A DNA stretch of 45,374 nucleotides from the NCBI GenBank assembly GCA_903919615.1, contig CAIXIX010000367.1, forward strand, positions 1 to 45,374, in the 5' to 3' direction. Below, in pieces: positions 26,320 through 34,265 of the stretch (its first letter is position 1; each line of letters opens with the position of its first letter). The notes beneath the pieces are model-generated. The model saw nothing but the letters and a program-made list of their open reading frames with translations. It ran no database searches and was not told the origin of the DNA. Origin of the DNA: an uncultured Chthonomonas sp. GTDB taxonomy: Bacteria; Armatimonadota; Chthonomonadetes; Chthonomonadales; Chthonomonadaceae. The position numbers and the translations under genes are program-made.

Positions 26320-26751
26320 ATGCGCAAGTTTCTGCTTTCTCTGGCACTCTGTCTGGGGCTGGGCGCCAGCCACGTCGCCCCAACCAGCGTCGCACACGCC
26401 GGCCCTCCCCCTGCCAAGGAGAAGGTGGTGACGACAAAATCGGGCCTTAAGTATGTCGATATCAAAATCGGCAAAGGCGCGAGCCCAAAACTTGGTCAAA
26501 CCGTTAAGGTTTTCTACAAGGGTACCTTTACAAATGGCAACGTCTTCGATGAGACCAAGGACGCACCGGTTGAATTCGTGCTGGGACGCGTAATTCCAGG
26601 ATGGAATGAGGGGCTTCAGACGATGAAAGTTGGCGGAAAGCGTAAGCTCATCTGCCCACCGAACCTGGCTTACGGCGCCGCGGGGGCTGGTGGAGTTATC
26701 CCGCCAAACTCAACTCTGGTATTTGTTGTGGAGCTAGTCGGCGTGCGGTAA
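26320..26751 (+). CDS. Exported FKBP-type peptidyl-prolyl isomerase
   Basis: This 143-residue protein begins with a signal peptide ([17 protein letters not shown]...AHA, cleavage ~26). A single minimal FKBP domain follows: [62 protein letters not shown] and [13 protein letters not shown]. Tyr, Phe, Asp and Trp of the active pocket are present. It accelerates proline isomerisation of exported proteins. Its position between a helicase and HtrA suggests a periplasmic folding role, supported by HtrA next door. A hairpin terminator follows the stop by about 30 bp. Confidence 0.93.
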   Translation: MRKFLLSLALCLGLGASHVAPTSVAHAGPPPAKEKVVTTKSGLKYVDIKIGKGASPKLGQTVKVFYKGTFTNGNVFDETKDAPVEFVLGRVIPGWNEGLQTMKVGGKRKLICPPNLAYGAAGAGGVIPPNSTLVFVVELVGVR

Positions 26752-26779
26752 GGCACGTCTATAGCCTCTCAGCAATTTC

Positions 26780-26805
26780 AGGGCCGCACGTTTTCGTGCG
26801 ACCCT
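26780..26805 (+). terminator. Hairpin terminator after the FKBP gene
   Basis: A ten-pair stem with one C-A mismatch (AGGGCCGCACG / CGTGCGACCCT) closes a TTTT loop. The following sequence is only moderately T-rich, so termination may be partial. Confidence 0.6.
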
Positions 26806-26899
26806 GATTGATTTATAGCCCGGTGTGAAATAGTCAACACCAAAAAGCCCTACGGCTGGAAACACAATTCGAGATGAGGCCCGTATAAAGGGTTATGAA

Positions 26900-26975
26900 G
26901 ATGATGAAGGTAACTTACATCATCAGTCACTATGAGTGATTTCTGCTTACTTTACGTAGTTTCATCTAACGTAAA
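26900..26975. promoter_or_regulatory. Cluster of three inverted repeats upstream of the HtrA gene
   Basis: GATGATG-N11-CATCATC lies at 26900-26924. TCACT-ATG-AGTGA lies at 26927-26939. TTTACGT-N11-ACGTAAA lies at 26951-26975. The first and third have 7-bp arms and the same 11-bp gap. All lie within 95 bp of the HtrA ATG, and the last is 15 bp before it. They are probable operators for stress control of the protease. No binding protein can be named. Confidence 0.5.
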
Positions 26976-26990
26976 TCGGAGGGGTTAACA

Positions 26991-28523
26991 ATGCAAGCAA
27001 CAGCGTGGCAGAGGCGAGCAGCCCGCGTCGCGATTATGCCCGCAGTATTCGGGCTTGGATGCGCGGCTGCGATCGTTTCTAAAGATCGTGCAGGATCGCA
27101 AAATGTCACACCGCCTGTTCAACCTTCGGCACAGGTTCTTGGCGTACAATCCGCCTTTGAGCAGGTTGCAGACAAATTGCGGCCATCCGTCGTGTTCATC
27201 GAGAGCCGTCAAACGGTTAATGGTGGCCCTGTTATGCGTTTCCGACAGGGAGCCATGCAGGGGCAGGACTTTCCTTTTAGCATTCCAGGATTCCCCGGGC
27301 AGGGAAACGGAAGATTCCGGGCAATGCCGCAAGATCCGCAGTTTCCACAGCATGCAACTGCGAGCGGTTCCGGCGTCATCGTCCGCAGCGACGGCTACAT
27401 CTTAACCAACGACCATGTTGTAGCAGGAGCAGACAGGGTTACTGTTCACCTTCAGGATGGCCGCGAACTTACGGGGCAGGTAAAGCGAGATTATCGGAGC
27501 GACCTTGCTGTCGTCAAAATCGACGCAAACAACTTGCCTGCTGCAGAGCTTGGCAACTCAGATACGGTTAAGACCGGTCAGTGGGCGATTGCATTTGGAA
27601 GCCCTTTCGGCCTTAGCGATACCATGACCGTAGGTGTAATTTCGGCGTTACACCGATCGCAGCAGATCGGCGAGTCGGCTCAAGATCAGCGCTACTACTC
27701 CAGCCTGATCCAGACAGATGCGAGCATCAATCCGGGCAACTCTGGCGGAGCGCTTGTGGATGTTTACGGTCGCGTGATCGGTATCAACGTCGCAATCGAG
27801 TCCCCGTCAGGCGGCAACGTCGGCATAGGTTTCGCCATTCCGTCGAACACAGCCCGATATGTCATGGACCAGCTCATTACCAAGGGCACGGTAACTCGCG
27901 GTTACCTCGGTGTTAAGCCCATTACACCTACTTACAAGCAAAAGCAGGCTTATGGCGTGAAGAGCGGAGCGCTTGTACAGCAGGTTAGTGAGAACACACC
28001 CGCCGCCGCCGCCGGCCTTCAGGTTGAAGACATCATCCTGAAATATGATGGCCGCGACGTTCAAAATGAATATGAACTGCGGGACATGGTAGCCCGAACT
28101 GCTCCTGATACCAAGGTGTCGCTGCTGGTTAAGCGCAATGGCTCCGAGCAGACGGTTCGCGTTACTATTGCAGCAGCGCCTGCCGTGGATACGGTGACCA
28201 CCAGGACGCAGGCGCCTGTAGAGACCGTTCCAAAGGGCAAGCTCGGCGTACAGGTTGGGGATGCCAGTGATCCGCAAATCCGTGAGTCGCTCGGCACCAA
28301 GGCTGGCGAAAAGGGCGCCGTTGTCACGGAAGTGGTCGAGGGCAGTCCCGCACAAGAGGCCGGAATACGTGCTGGTGATGTAATCGTTAGGCTCGCAGGC
28401 AAGGCTATCGACAATGCAGCAGCGCTTTCCGCAGTGTCTCATAGCCTGCCAAAGAGCGGCAGCGTTACGGCAGTAATCAAACGGCAGGGTGGCACGATGC
28501 TAGTCGAGATAACTCTCGAATAG
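26991..28523 (+). CDS. HtrA/DegP-type serine protease with two PDZ domains
   Basis: This 510-residue protein has a strong ribosome site (CGGAGGGG). The N-terminus carries a hydrophobic segment (VAIMPAVFGLGCAAAIV, residues 13-29) that is either an uncleaved anchor or an export signal. The trypsin-like protease domain (~55-295) has His142 (TNDHVVAG), Asp171 (SDLAVVKID) and Ser251 (INPGNSGGA). PDZ1 is at ~305-395 and PDZ2 at ~415-505, both with GLQVEDIIL or GIRAGDVIV motifs. A Met/Gln/Phe-rich insertion (~82-120) precedes the catalytic core. It degrades or refolds misfolded envelope proteins. Three inverted repeats in its leader suggest stress-responsive control. Confidence 0.95.
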   Translation: MQATAWQRRAARVAIMPAVFGLGCAAAIVSKDRAGSQNVTPPVQPSAQVLGVQSAFEQVADKLRPSVVFIESRQTVNGGPVMRFRQGAMQGQDFPFSIPGFPGQGNGRFRAMPQDPQFPQHATASGSGVIVRSDGYILTNDHVVAGADRVTVHLQDGRELTGQVKRDYRSDLAVVKIDANNLPAAELGNSDTVKTGQWAIAFGSPFGLSDTMTVGVISALHRSQQIGESAQDQRYYSSLIQTDASINPGNSGGALVDVYGRVIGINVAIESPSGGNVGIGFAIPSNTARYVMDQLITKGTVTRGYLGVKPITPTYKQKQAYGVKSGALVQQVSENTPAAAAGLQVEDIILKYDGRDVQNEYELRDMVARTAPDTKVSLLVKRNGSEQTVRVTIAAAPAVDTVTTRTQAPVETVPKGKLGVQVGDASDPQIRESLGTKAGEKGAVVTEVVEGSPAQEAGIRAGDVIVRLAGKAIDNAAALSAVSHSLPKSGSVTAVIKRQGGTMLVEITLE

Positions 28524-28557
28524 GTCGTTTACTCAGTTAACTGGGTAATGACACCGT

Positions 28558-28589
28558 AGAGCCTGCCGTCTGGAGACACGGCAGGCTCT
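28558..28589 (+). terminator. Terminator after the HtrA gene
   Basis: A perfect 12-bp stem (AGAGCCTGCCGT / ACGGCAGGCTCT) with an 8-base loop is followed by TTTGGATTT. It lies 35 bp past the HtrA stop and 30 bp before the next gene. Confidence 0.75.
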
Positions 28590-28618
28590 TTGGATTTAAC
28601 ACAAGAAAGGCAAGGACA

Positions 28619-28834
28619 ATGAAAGTCGCAACAGCATTGCAATCTGAGGCTGTTAGCGGTGGAAGTTCGCTGAAACCCCGTGTGCCCGAGTGGCTTTACT
28701 GTTTTTCGGACGACCAGTTTGTATCCTGGTGCATCCAACACAAGCTGATGGTGTGTGAATCGGTGAGGTTCTTTTCCGATGATGAGCGGGCAGCGATCTT
28801 TCGCTACGCCGTGCGGATGAGATTACTCAAGTAA
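28619..28834 (+). CDS. Small conserved-looking cytosolic protein
   Basis: This 71-residue protein has an AAGGACA ribosome site. No signal or membrane segment is present. A C-terminal helical part (CFSDDQFVSWCIQHKLM, VRFFSDDERAAIFRYAVRM) is well formed, and the gene sits between two strong terminators, so it is likely to be real and separately expressed. I recognise no family. The two 'FSDD' helices look like an internal repeat (YCFSDDQFVSW and RFFSDDERAAIF), suggesting a small helical hairpin. Confidence 0.6.
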   Translation: MKVATALQSEAVSGGSSLKPRVPEWLYCFSDDQFVSWCIQHKLMVCESVRFFSDDERAAIFRYAVRMRLLK

Positions 28835-28842
28835 CTTAAATC

Positions 28843-28883
28843 AAAGAAGGGGCTCCCGATCGACGATCGGGAGCCCCTTCTTT
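28843..28883. terminator. Bidirectional terminator between convergent genes
   Basis: A perfect 20-bp stem around one central base runs from an AAA-flanked GGGGCTCCCGATCG arm to its complement followed by TTT. Because it has A-tract and T-tract on opposite sides, it can stop transcription from both the + gene at 28619 and the - gene at 28892. Confidence 0.9.
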
Positions 28884-28891
28884 CCGTCTTC

Positions 28892-29692
28892 CTACTCCAT
28901 GCAGGATTTCAAGAACGCTGCAGACTTTGGCAGTACCTCGGCTCCTGGGCCAGTAAGGCCGCACTCAAAAGCCATATAACCGGTAAAGCTCACCGATTTC
29001 AAAGCGGTAAAGATCGCCTTAAAATCGATATCGCCGCTGCCAGGTTCTTTGCGAGTATTATCGGCAAGGTGTACATGCCCGATCGTAGTGCCAGCAGCCA
29101 CCAGAGCAGCCGGGCTATTGGTCTCCTCAATGTGCATGTGAAATACATCAGACATTAGGCGCACGCCCGGGCTATTGATTGCACGTACGATATCCGCTCC
29201 ATCTTTCTGCGTTGGGATGGAGTTTGATTCGTAGCGGTTGAGAGGCTCCAGCAGAACGGCAGTGTGAAGCTGCGAGGCGAACTCTGCGAGGGGGAGCAGC
29301 ATCTCAATAAGCAGATCACGTTCGATTTGTGCGCGTGTGCGCCACGGTGATAAGTCCGGCACGCGATCATTATGATTGAAAATAGGAACGGTAATTGGCC
29401 CAAGAGCGCCAAGTTTAGCGGCTACCTCAAGCTGACGTTTGAGCCCATCCGAGCACTTCTGGCGCTTCGTTTTATCGGGATGGACCAGCTCAGCAGTGTT
29501 GCCGCCGCAAATAGATGATGCTCGTACGGGGCTATCTGCCAGCGCTGCGGTGCGTTCAGCAATCTCCTCAGGCGTGTGCAGGTGCCCACCATTTAACTCA
29601 ATGCCAGCAAATCCATAAGCTTCAAGGTTCTTAAGCTTCTCAACAAATGTGGCGCCTGGGACCAATCCCTCCTGGCAGGATAGTTTCATCAT
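28892..29692 (-). CDS. TIM-barrel sugar phosphate isomerase/epimerase
   Basis: I place the start at ATG 29692, directly after GAGGAGACA; the frame remains open for 23 codons upstream. The 266-residue product matches the AP-endonuclease-2/xylose-isomerase-like TIM barrel. Strands are visible as FAGIELNGG, RASSICGG, ITVPIFNHND, AVLLEPLNRYES, VRLMSDVFHM, IGHVHLADN and YMAFECGL. The metal ligands Glu (LEPLN), Asp and His (SDVFHMH), His (HVHLAD) and Glu (FECG) are in place. Such enzymes interconvert keto sugars or act on inositols. The substrate cannot be told and there is no pathway neighbour. Confidence 0.9.
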   Translation of the reverse strand: MMKLSCQEGLVPGATFVEKLKNLEAYGFAGIELNGGHLHTPEEIAERTAALADSPVRASSICGGNTAELVHPDKTKRQKCSDGLKRQLEVAAKLGALGPITVPIFNHNDRVPDLSPWRTRAQIERDLLIEMLLPLAEFASQLHTAVLLEPLNRYESNSIPTQKDGADIVRAINSPGVRLMSDVFHMHIEETNSPAALVAAGTTIGHVHLADNTRKEPGSGDIDFKAIFTALKSVSFTGYMAFECGLTGPGAEVLPKSAAFLKSCME

Positions 29693-29813
29693 TGTCTCCT
29701 CGACCTTTAGAATTCCGTGGCTGGCATCATGACCGATGCGGTTATAGTGCCAGATCATCAAGGCATCTATTGGCTATTGAGGATGTAATCTCCTAACCAA
29801 TACAAAACGTTTG

Positions 29814-30608
29814 CTATACCGCTTCATCGAACAGACCCGGAAATCGGCAGATGATGCGCTCTCGGAAACGGCGTTCCGCCCGAATCAACGCTGGCCCAAC
29901 ATGATTTTCTCGCAGACCCATGCCTGCTGCGATCTCCGGATAACTCTGATTCAAGAGAAACCTCCGTCGGAGTATCGTGGCATCGCGCCATAGCATCGTT
30001 GCGATAACGTGCCGAACAGCCCGCTTCTTCTCACTGTTCATCGCGGAGTAACCAATGCAGTCAATTTTGGGGTGTACCGCCGGGCGGATATCATGGCTCA
30101 GCCTTGGTGGCGAGGGCACGCTCTGCGCTGAACGTAAACTTGACGGATTTGCAGTTTCGGTTCTGCTCCAGTGCAACCGCATCCACTGGCTAGCAGCCCC
30201 GCGGACCGCTGAACCGACGTATGCAGTGAACCGCCCACGACCACTATCGTACCATTGCCGGATTCGGGCATTGTCGGCTTCGATGAGCTTCGCCATGACA
30301 TGGCGGCATAGTTGATCGCGATGATCCGAAACGAGCTGCGCATCTCGGCATAGCATAGAAATATAGGTCGTGAGCCTACGGTTGAACCAGATCGTCGCTG
30401 GTTGATCCCCGGATAGCACAAGCCCGATGAGCCGACGTTCTGACTCAGACGAACTGGCGTTTAAGTCCGGTGGCGTGCAGGATCGCAAGGTAACAGAATT
30501 GCTTGAGTTCACATCGAGCAGGCGCTGTTCCCAACGGCGACTTCGAACGTCGCTGCTTACAGGGTTGTAGTTCGCAAAGAGTGAGATCGGACGTGGAGAA
30601 TGTACCAT
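29814..30608 (-). CDS. ECF-type RNA polymerase sigma factor-like protein
   Basis: This 264-residue protein has a region-2-like stretch at ~75-145 (WFNRRLTTYISMLCRDAQL, DQLCRHVMAKLIEADN, RFTAYVGSAVRGAASQWMRL). After a variable linker, a region-4-like helix-turn-helix reads ILRRRFLLNQSYPEIAAGMG and LRENHVGPALIRAERRFRERI. It is more divergent than ordinary ECF factors and has a ~50-residue N-terminal extension. The assigned ATG has no ribosome site; a GTG about 37 codons in is an alternative. It is divergent from the BTAD-STAND regulator, with both starts within about 125 bp, so the two may control each other. Confidence 0.65.
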   Translation of the reverse strand: MVHSPRPISLFANYNPVSSDVRSRRWEQRLLDVNSSNSVTLRSCTPPDLNASSSESERRLIGLVLSGDQPATIWFNRRLTTYISMLCRDAQLVSDHRDQLCRHVMAKLIEADNARIRQWYDSGRGRFTAYVGSAVRGAASQWMRLHWSRTETANPSSLRSAQSVPSPPRLSHDIRPAVHPKIDCIGYSAMNSEKKRAVRHVIATMLWRDATILRRRFLLNQSYPEIAAGMGLRENHVGPALIRAERRFRERIICRFPGLFDEAV

Positions 30609-30661
30609 CAGGAGGTTGCCTTATTGCATCAGTCGTTATGAGGTATTGTATCTAGACAGGT

Positions 30662-30681
30662 GTTACAAAAAGCGTTACAAA
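30662..30681 (+). promoter_or_regulatory. Direct repeat GTTACAAA in the sigma/BTAD intergenic region
   Basis: Two perfect GTTACAAA octamers lie 12 bp apart (30662-30669 and 30674-30681), about 50-70 bp before the chosen start of the BTAD regulator. SARP/BTAD regulators typically bind direct repeats about one helical turn apart. This may be an autoregulatory site. Confidence 0.45.
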
Positions 30682-30732
30682 TATCGCGAATTTGCCGCTG
30701 AAGCAGAGTTTTTTTGTACGGAGACTTCCCAC

Positions 30733-33618
30733 TTGAGTCCCGACGACCCCTTCGCACCTACATTGCAGCTTACGCTTTTCGGCGCTCCTTCGTGCTGTAT
30801 TGCCGGGGCGACAGAGCAAGTCGACCTATCGCGTAAGGCAATCTATCTGCTGGCTGCGTTAGCGCTTTCGTCACGGGGCACATTAAGCCGCGCAAAGGCG
30901 GCGAATGATCTTTGGCCCGAAGCGGACACTAAGAACGGTCTTTTCTACCTCCGCCGCACTCTAACCGAGATACGCAACAAGCTCGGCTCCGCTTCGAACC
31001 TCTTGAGTCCTGCGGCAGCAGACCCGATTGTCTTGCAGCTCGACTCTGTTAATGTCGATGTACTGAGTTTTGATGGTGGAATTAACAGTGATGACCTGAA
31101 TAAGGTTCAATCCGCCATCGAGCTCTACACCGGGCATCTGCTTGCGCCTGCGGATGATCCATGGATACAAACGGAGCGCACCGTTCGCCGCACTTCGTGT
31201 CTCCGTGCCATTTCTCGATTGAGAGATGCCGCCCGGTCTGCTCATGAGATGACGCGCGTTGTCGAACTATCAAGGCTAGCAATCAAGGTTGACCCACTTC
31301 GCGAAAGTGAGCACCGAGAGCTAATCGAAGCGCTCGCAGACAGTGGCGCTGTAACAGAAGCTGTTCATGCCGCCAAGCAGCTTACGACGCTGTTGGCGAG
31401 AAGGCTGCATCGACTTCCAGAACCCGAAACCACAAAGCTGCTGGATCGACTGAACCATGTGCCGTGGTCGCCAAGGCCCGCGGAAAGAGCAGGCTCGACG
31501 GACCAGTCACGGGTTACTGGGAGCTATCCAAGCCCTATCAGCTCGCTTGTGGGCAGAGAAGCTGAGATCCAGCATGTGCGCTCAATGGTTCTGGTAAACC
31601 GCCTCGTAACCATTACAGCTGCGGGTGGATTCGGCAAAACGCGCCTGGCAACTCAAGTTGCGAGTACCCTTGAATCGGAGTTTAATGGCGGCATCTGGTT
31701 TTGCGACCTCGATTCCATCACAAATCCTGATCTGATACTTGGTCTGATATTGACACTCCTGGGGTCGAACGAGAATGCCGGACTATCCGCCATTCAGGAA
31801 ATCAGAAAGCGCCTTCAGGGTATTCAAACGCTACTAATATTTGACAATTGTGAACACCTTCACGCGGCCTGCGCAACTTTGGCTCAACGGCTACTTAACT
31901 CTGTATCCGGTCTGCGGATTCTGGCGACGAGCCGGCAGCCACTCAGCATCACGGGTGAAATCCTGTTTCCGCTATCGGCCCTGGCAGTACCGGTTGGTAC
32001 AGATCGAACAATCTCAAAGCTCACACTCGAGGCGCTCAAGACACGCTACGCCGCCGTCGAGCTGTTTATAACAAGAGCTCAGTCGCGAGGCACCCTAACT
32101 CTTACTGACGCGATGGCGCCTGCGATCTGCCGGATCTGTTCGAGGTTGGAGGGCAACGCTATGACGATTGAGCTTGCCGCAGCTCAGGCGTCAACGGTTG
32201 GACTACCAGATATCGATCGCAGTTTAGGGGATCTCTTCGATAGTCTGGTGAACGATAGCGATGTGCTTCCAGATCGTCAGCGGTCGGCGGATGCGCTAAT
32301 TGGCTGGAGTTTCAACCTGCTATCTGCGCAGGAGCAGGATGTGCTGGGTAGATTGACCGTATTCCGAGGAGGCTTGACGCTAGGAACTGCAATCGATGTG
32401 TGTACTCTTCCTGGCGAGTCGTCGGCCGAAATTCGCTCGTGTATCCTCCATCTCGCAGATAAGCGCCTTATACAGACAGTTGCGGGAGATAGTGGTGGCA
32501 TTACCTATCGAATGCTTGATCTCGTTCGCACATATATAAGTCGACATTCAATGTCGATCGACGCCGAAGGTGTAGCGGCATTGCGAACGGTGGAAAAGCA
32601 GTTTCTTGATAACTGCTATGAGTTTCTGGAAGTGCATTATATGGGGATCTACTCTAGCAAGCAGGCAGAAACACTCAATCAAATTGAAGCTTACATCGAC
32701 AATCTTCGCGCGGCGCTCCAGATAACTATCGACAGGCAAGACACGGTGCGCGCTATTGGGATTTTCAACTTGATATGGCGGTTCTGGTTTACAAGATGCT
32801 GGTTCACTGAAGCCACCGCGTGGATAAATCAGATATTGGAACTGCCTGGAGCGGCTGCTGCTGAGGGAATAACCCACGCATACGTTTTCATGGGCAACAT
32901 CGCGCACAATGCTGAGCATTTGGACGTCGCACGCACCTATTTCACTAAATATTTGGCGCGCGCGATTGAGATAAATGATGAGAGGCAGATCGCTCTCGCT
33001 CAGTCTTCACTTGCGATTGCGACTTTACAAAGTCACAACTACGAAGAATCCAAATCTCAATTTGAACTTGTATTACCAGTTTTACGCCGACTTAACGACA
33101 AGGCAAACACGGGACGCGTGCTCTCAAATCTTGGCGAGAGTTATTCGGGGCTCAGAGACTATGTGCAGGCCATTAAAGCGTACACCGAATGCATTCGGAT
33201 TCTTCGCGAAGTTGATCTGCCTTACGACGTGATGCACGCGCAAATAAACCTTGCGAATGTGTTCGTTGATTCGGGCGATGTCGCGAACAGTGTGAAGAAC
33301 TTCATGGAGGCGTTTCCTGTCGCAATGGAACTTCGCAGCAGCGCAGACATTCGTGATGGTATCCTGGTGGCAATGCTGATAGTAAGCGCTCGAGGGCATT
33401 TAGCGATGGCTGTACAGTTGCTGGGAATGCTTGCAACGTATGGCTACGCGTGCGGCTTGCCGAACAGTTCTGATTACGATGCACGATCCAGCAGTTTGCT
33501 TTCAGCCGCGAGTGTCTCGTTAGGCGATGCACTTAAGGAACATCTTGAACAGGGTTACCAGGTGGACCCTGCGGATATCCCACAAGTGACATTGCAACTG
33601 GTATCGAGTGTAAATTGA
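30733..33618 (+). CDS. BTAD/SARP-type regulator fused to NB-ARC ATPase and TPR-like repeats
   Basis: I place the start at TTG 30733, eight bases after GGAGA; the frame extends to a TTG at 30616 whose GGAGG is directly adjacent and unusable. The 961-residue product has an N-terminal OmpR-like winged helix (~10-105, with LSRKAIYLLAALALSSRGTL and YLRRTLTEIRNKLG). A BTAD domain follows at ~110-245. The STAND/NB-ARC ATPase begins at LVGREAEI (272), with Walker A AAGGFGKTRLA (~296) and Walker B LLIFDNCEHL (~366), and includes ILATSRQPL. The C-terminal ~350 residues are TPR-like helices. It is an ATP-dependent signal-responsive transcription activator. The TPR region probably senses the signal, which is unknown. 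Confidence 0.85.
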   Translation: MSPDDPFAPTLQLTLFGAPSCCIAGATEQVDLSRKAIYLLAALALSSRGTLSRAKAANDLWPEADTKNGLFYLRRTLTEIRNKLGSASNLLSPAAADPIVLQLDSVNVDVLSFDGGINSDDLNKVQSAIELYTGHLLAPADDPWIQTERTVRRTSCLRAISRLRDAARSAHEMTRVVELSRLAIKVDPLRESEHRELIEALADSGAVTEAVHAAKQLTTLLARRLHRLPEPETTKLLDRLNHVPWSPRPAERAGSTDQSRVTGSYPSPISSLVGREAEIQHVRSMVLVNRLVTITAAGGFGKTRLATQVASTLESEFNGGIWFCDLDSITNPDLILGLILTLLGSNENAGLSAIQEIRKRLQGIQTLLIFDNCEHLHAACATLAQRLLNSVSGLRILATSRQPLSITGEILFPLSALAVPVGTDRTISKLTLEALKTRYAAVELFITRAQSRGTLTLTDAMAPAICRICSRLEGNAMTIELAAAQASTVGLPDIDRSLGDLFDSLVNDSDVLPDRQRSADALIGWSFNLLSAQEQDVLGRLTVFRGGLTLGTAIDVCTLPGESSAEIRSCILHLADKRLIQTVAGDSGGITYRMLDLVRTYISRHSMSIDAEGVAALRTVEKQFLDNCYEFLEVHYMGIYSSKQAETLNQIEAYIDNLRAALQITIDRQDTVRAIGIFNLIWRFWFTRCWFTEATAWINQILELPGAAAAEGITHAYVFMGNIAHNAEHLDVARTYFTKYLARAIEINDERQIALAQSSLAIATLQSHNYEESKSQFELVLPVLRRLNDKANTGRVLSNLGESYSGLRDYVQAIKAYTECIRILREVDLPYDVMHAQINLANVFVDSGDVANSVKNFMEAFPVAMELRSSADIRDGILVAMLIVSARGHLAMAVQLLGMLATYGYACGLPNSSDYDARSSSLLSAASVSLGDALKEHLEQGYQVDPADIPQVTLQLVSSVN

Positions 33619-33764
33619 GTGTGATATGGTGGTGAATTGGATGATACGAGTTCGACCTCGCTAATTCAAAAATCTTAACACGTTAAACGTTCCGTTGAAG
33701 ATCATCAATTTTCCTTAGATTTTTCCAGGTTGGTTAGTAAGATCTGATAAGCTCGCTCCGTTTC

Positions 33765-33819
33765 TCTGGTTGATGGCGCCGCAAACTGCCAATTGGCGGC
33801 GGCCCATTACAAAACCAGA
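33765..33819 (+). ncRNA. Structured leader upstream of the small exported protein
   Basis: An outer stem TCTGGTT / AACCAGA (33765-33771, 33813-33819) encloses a second stem (ATGG...GCCGC with GCGGC...CCAT). Inside lies a TGCC/GGCG-type hairpin with the palindrome GCCAATTGGC. It ends just before the AAAGGAAATGGAG ribosome site. It could be a regulatory RNA element or an mRNA stabiliser. I could not match it to a known riboswitch. Confidence 0.4.
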
Positions 33820-33842
33820 TTAAAGGAAATGGAGACATCAGC

Positions 33843-34175
33843 ATGCGGACACTCACTTTTGCCTTCAGAAACACACGAAGCGGTCTTGCCGGTCGGCTCC
33901 ATACAGGAGTCTCTGCGTTACTGATTGCTGCAACTCTCTTATTTTTACTGCAATCGAGATCAAAAGCAGCGGTTGCTGGCGCTGAGATATACCTTGGCTC
34001 AGCGCAAACCGGATACACAGATGTTACCGCCTACATTGAGGTTGATAGCGATGGTAACGACTGGGTCGTAGGTTGGGACGGCCTTGCGCCATTCGAAATC
34101 GTGGTTGATCTAACTGAAGGTCACGTTATCGACCCAGGCGGTAAGGTAATTGGCGTTTGCGTGCCGGCTGAGTAG
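33843..34175 (+). CDS. Small exported protein
   Basis: This 110-residue protein has a good ribosome site (AATGGAG). A long signal segment (residues ~21-43, HTGVSALLIAATLLFLLQSR...AAVAGA) precedes a ~65-residue beta-rich domain (EIYLGSAQTGYTDVTAYIEV, NDWVVGWDGLAPFEIVVDLT). The single late Cys (VIGVCVPAE) could form an intermolecular disulphide. I recognise no family. It lies alone between the STAND regulator and a terminator, with a structured leader, and looks like a separately regulated envelope or secreted protein. Confidence 0.65.
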   Translation: MRTLTFAFRNTRSGLAGRLHTGVSALLIAATLLFLLQSRSKAAVAGAEIYLGSAQTGYTDVTAYIEVDSDGNDWVVGWDGLAPFEIVVDLTEGHVIDPGGKVIGVCVPAE

Positions 34176-34204
34176 TTCCGGAACGCCTTTTAGCATCAAA
34201 TGAT

Positions 34205-34236
34205 CGGGCCGCCTGCGACAGTGTCGCGGCGGCCCG
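34205..34236. terminator. GC-rich hairpin between convergent genes
   Basis: A 14-bp stem with one bulged T (CGGGCCGCC-T-GCGAC / GTCGCGGCGGCCCG) and an AGT loop. No T-run follows. It separates the small exported gene from the convergent minus-strand operon. Confidence 0.6.
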
Positions 34237-34265
34237 GGATTGCTGTCAGGTCACCGTAACAGCTC

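Noticed and set aside
33765-33819. Cyclic-di-GMP (GEMM) riboswitch
   Set aside because: The leader is structured but lacks the conserved GEMM core sequences that I know, so I list it only as a structured leader.
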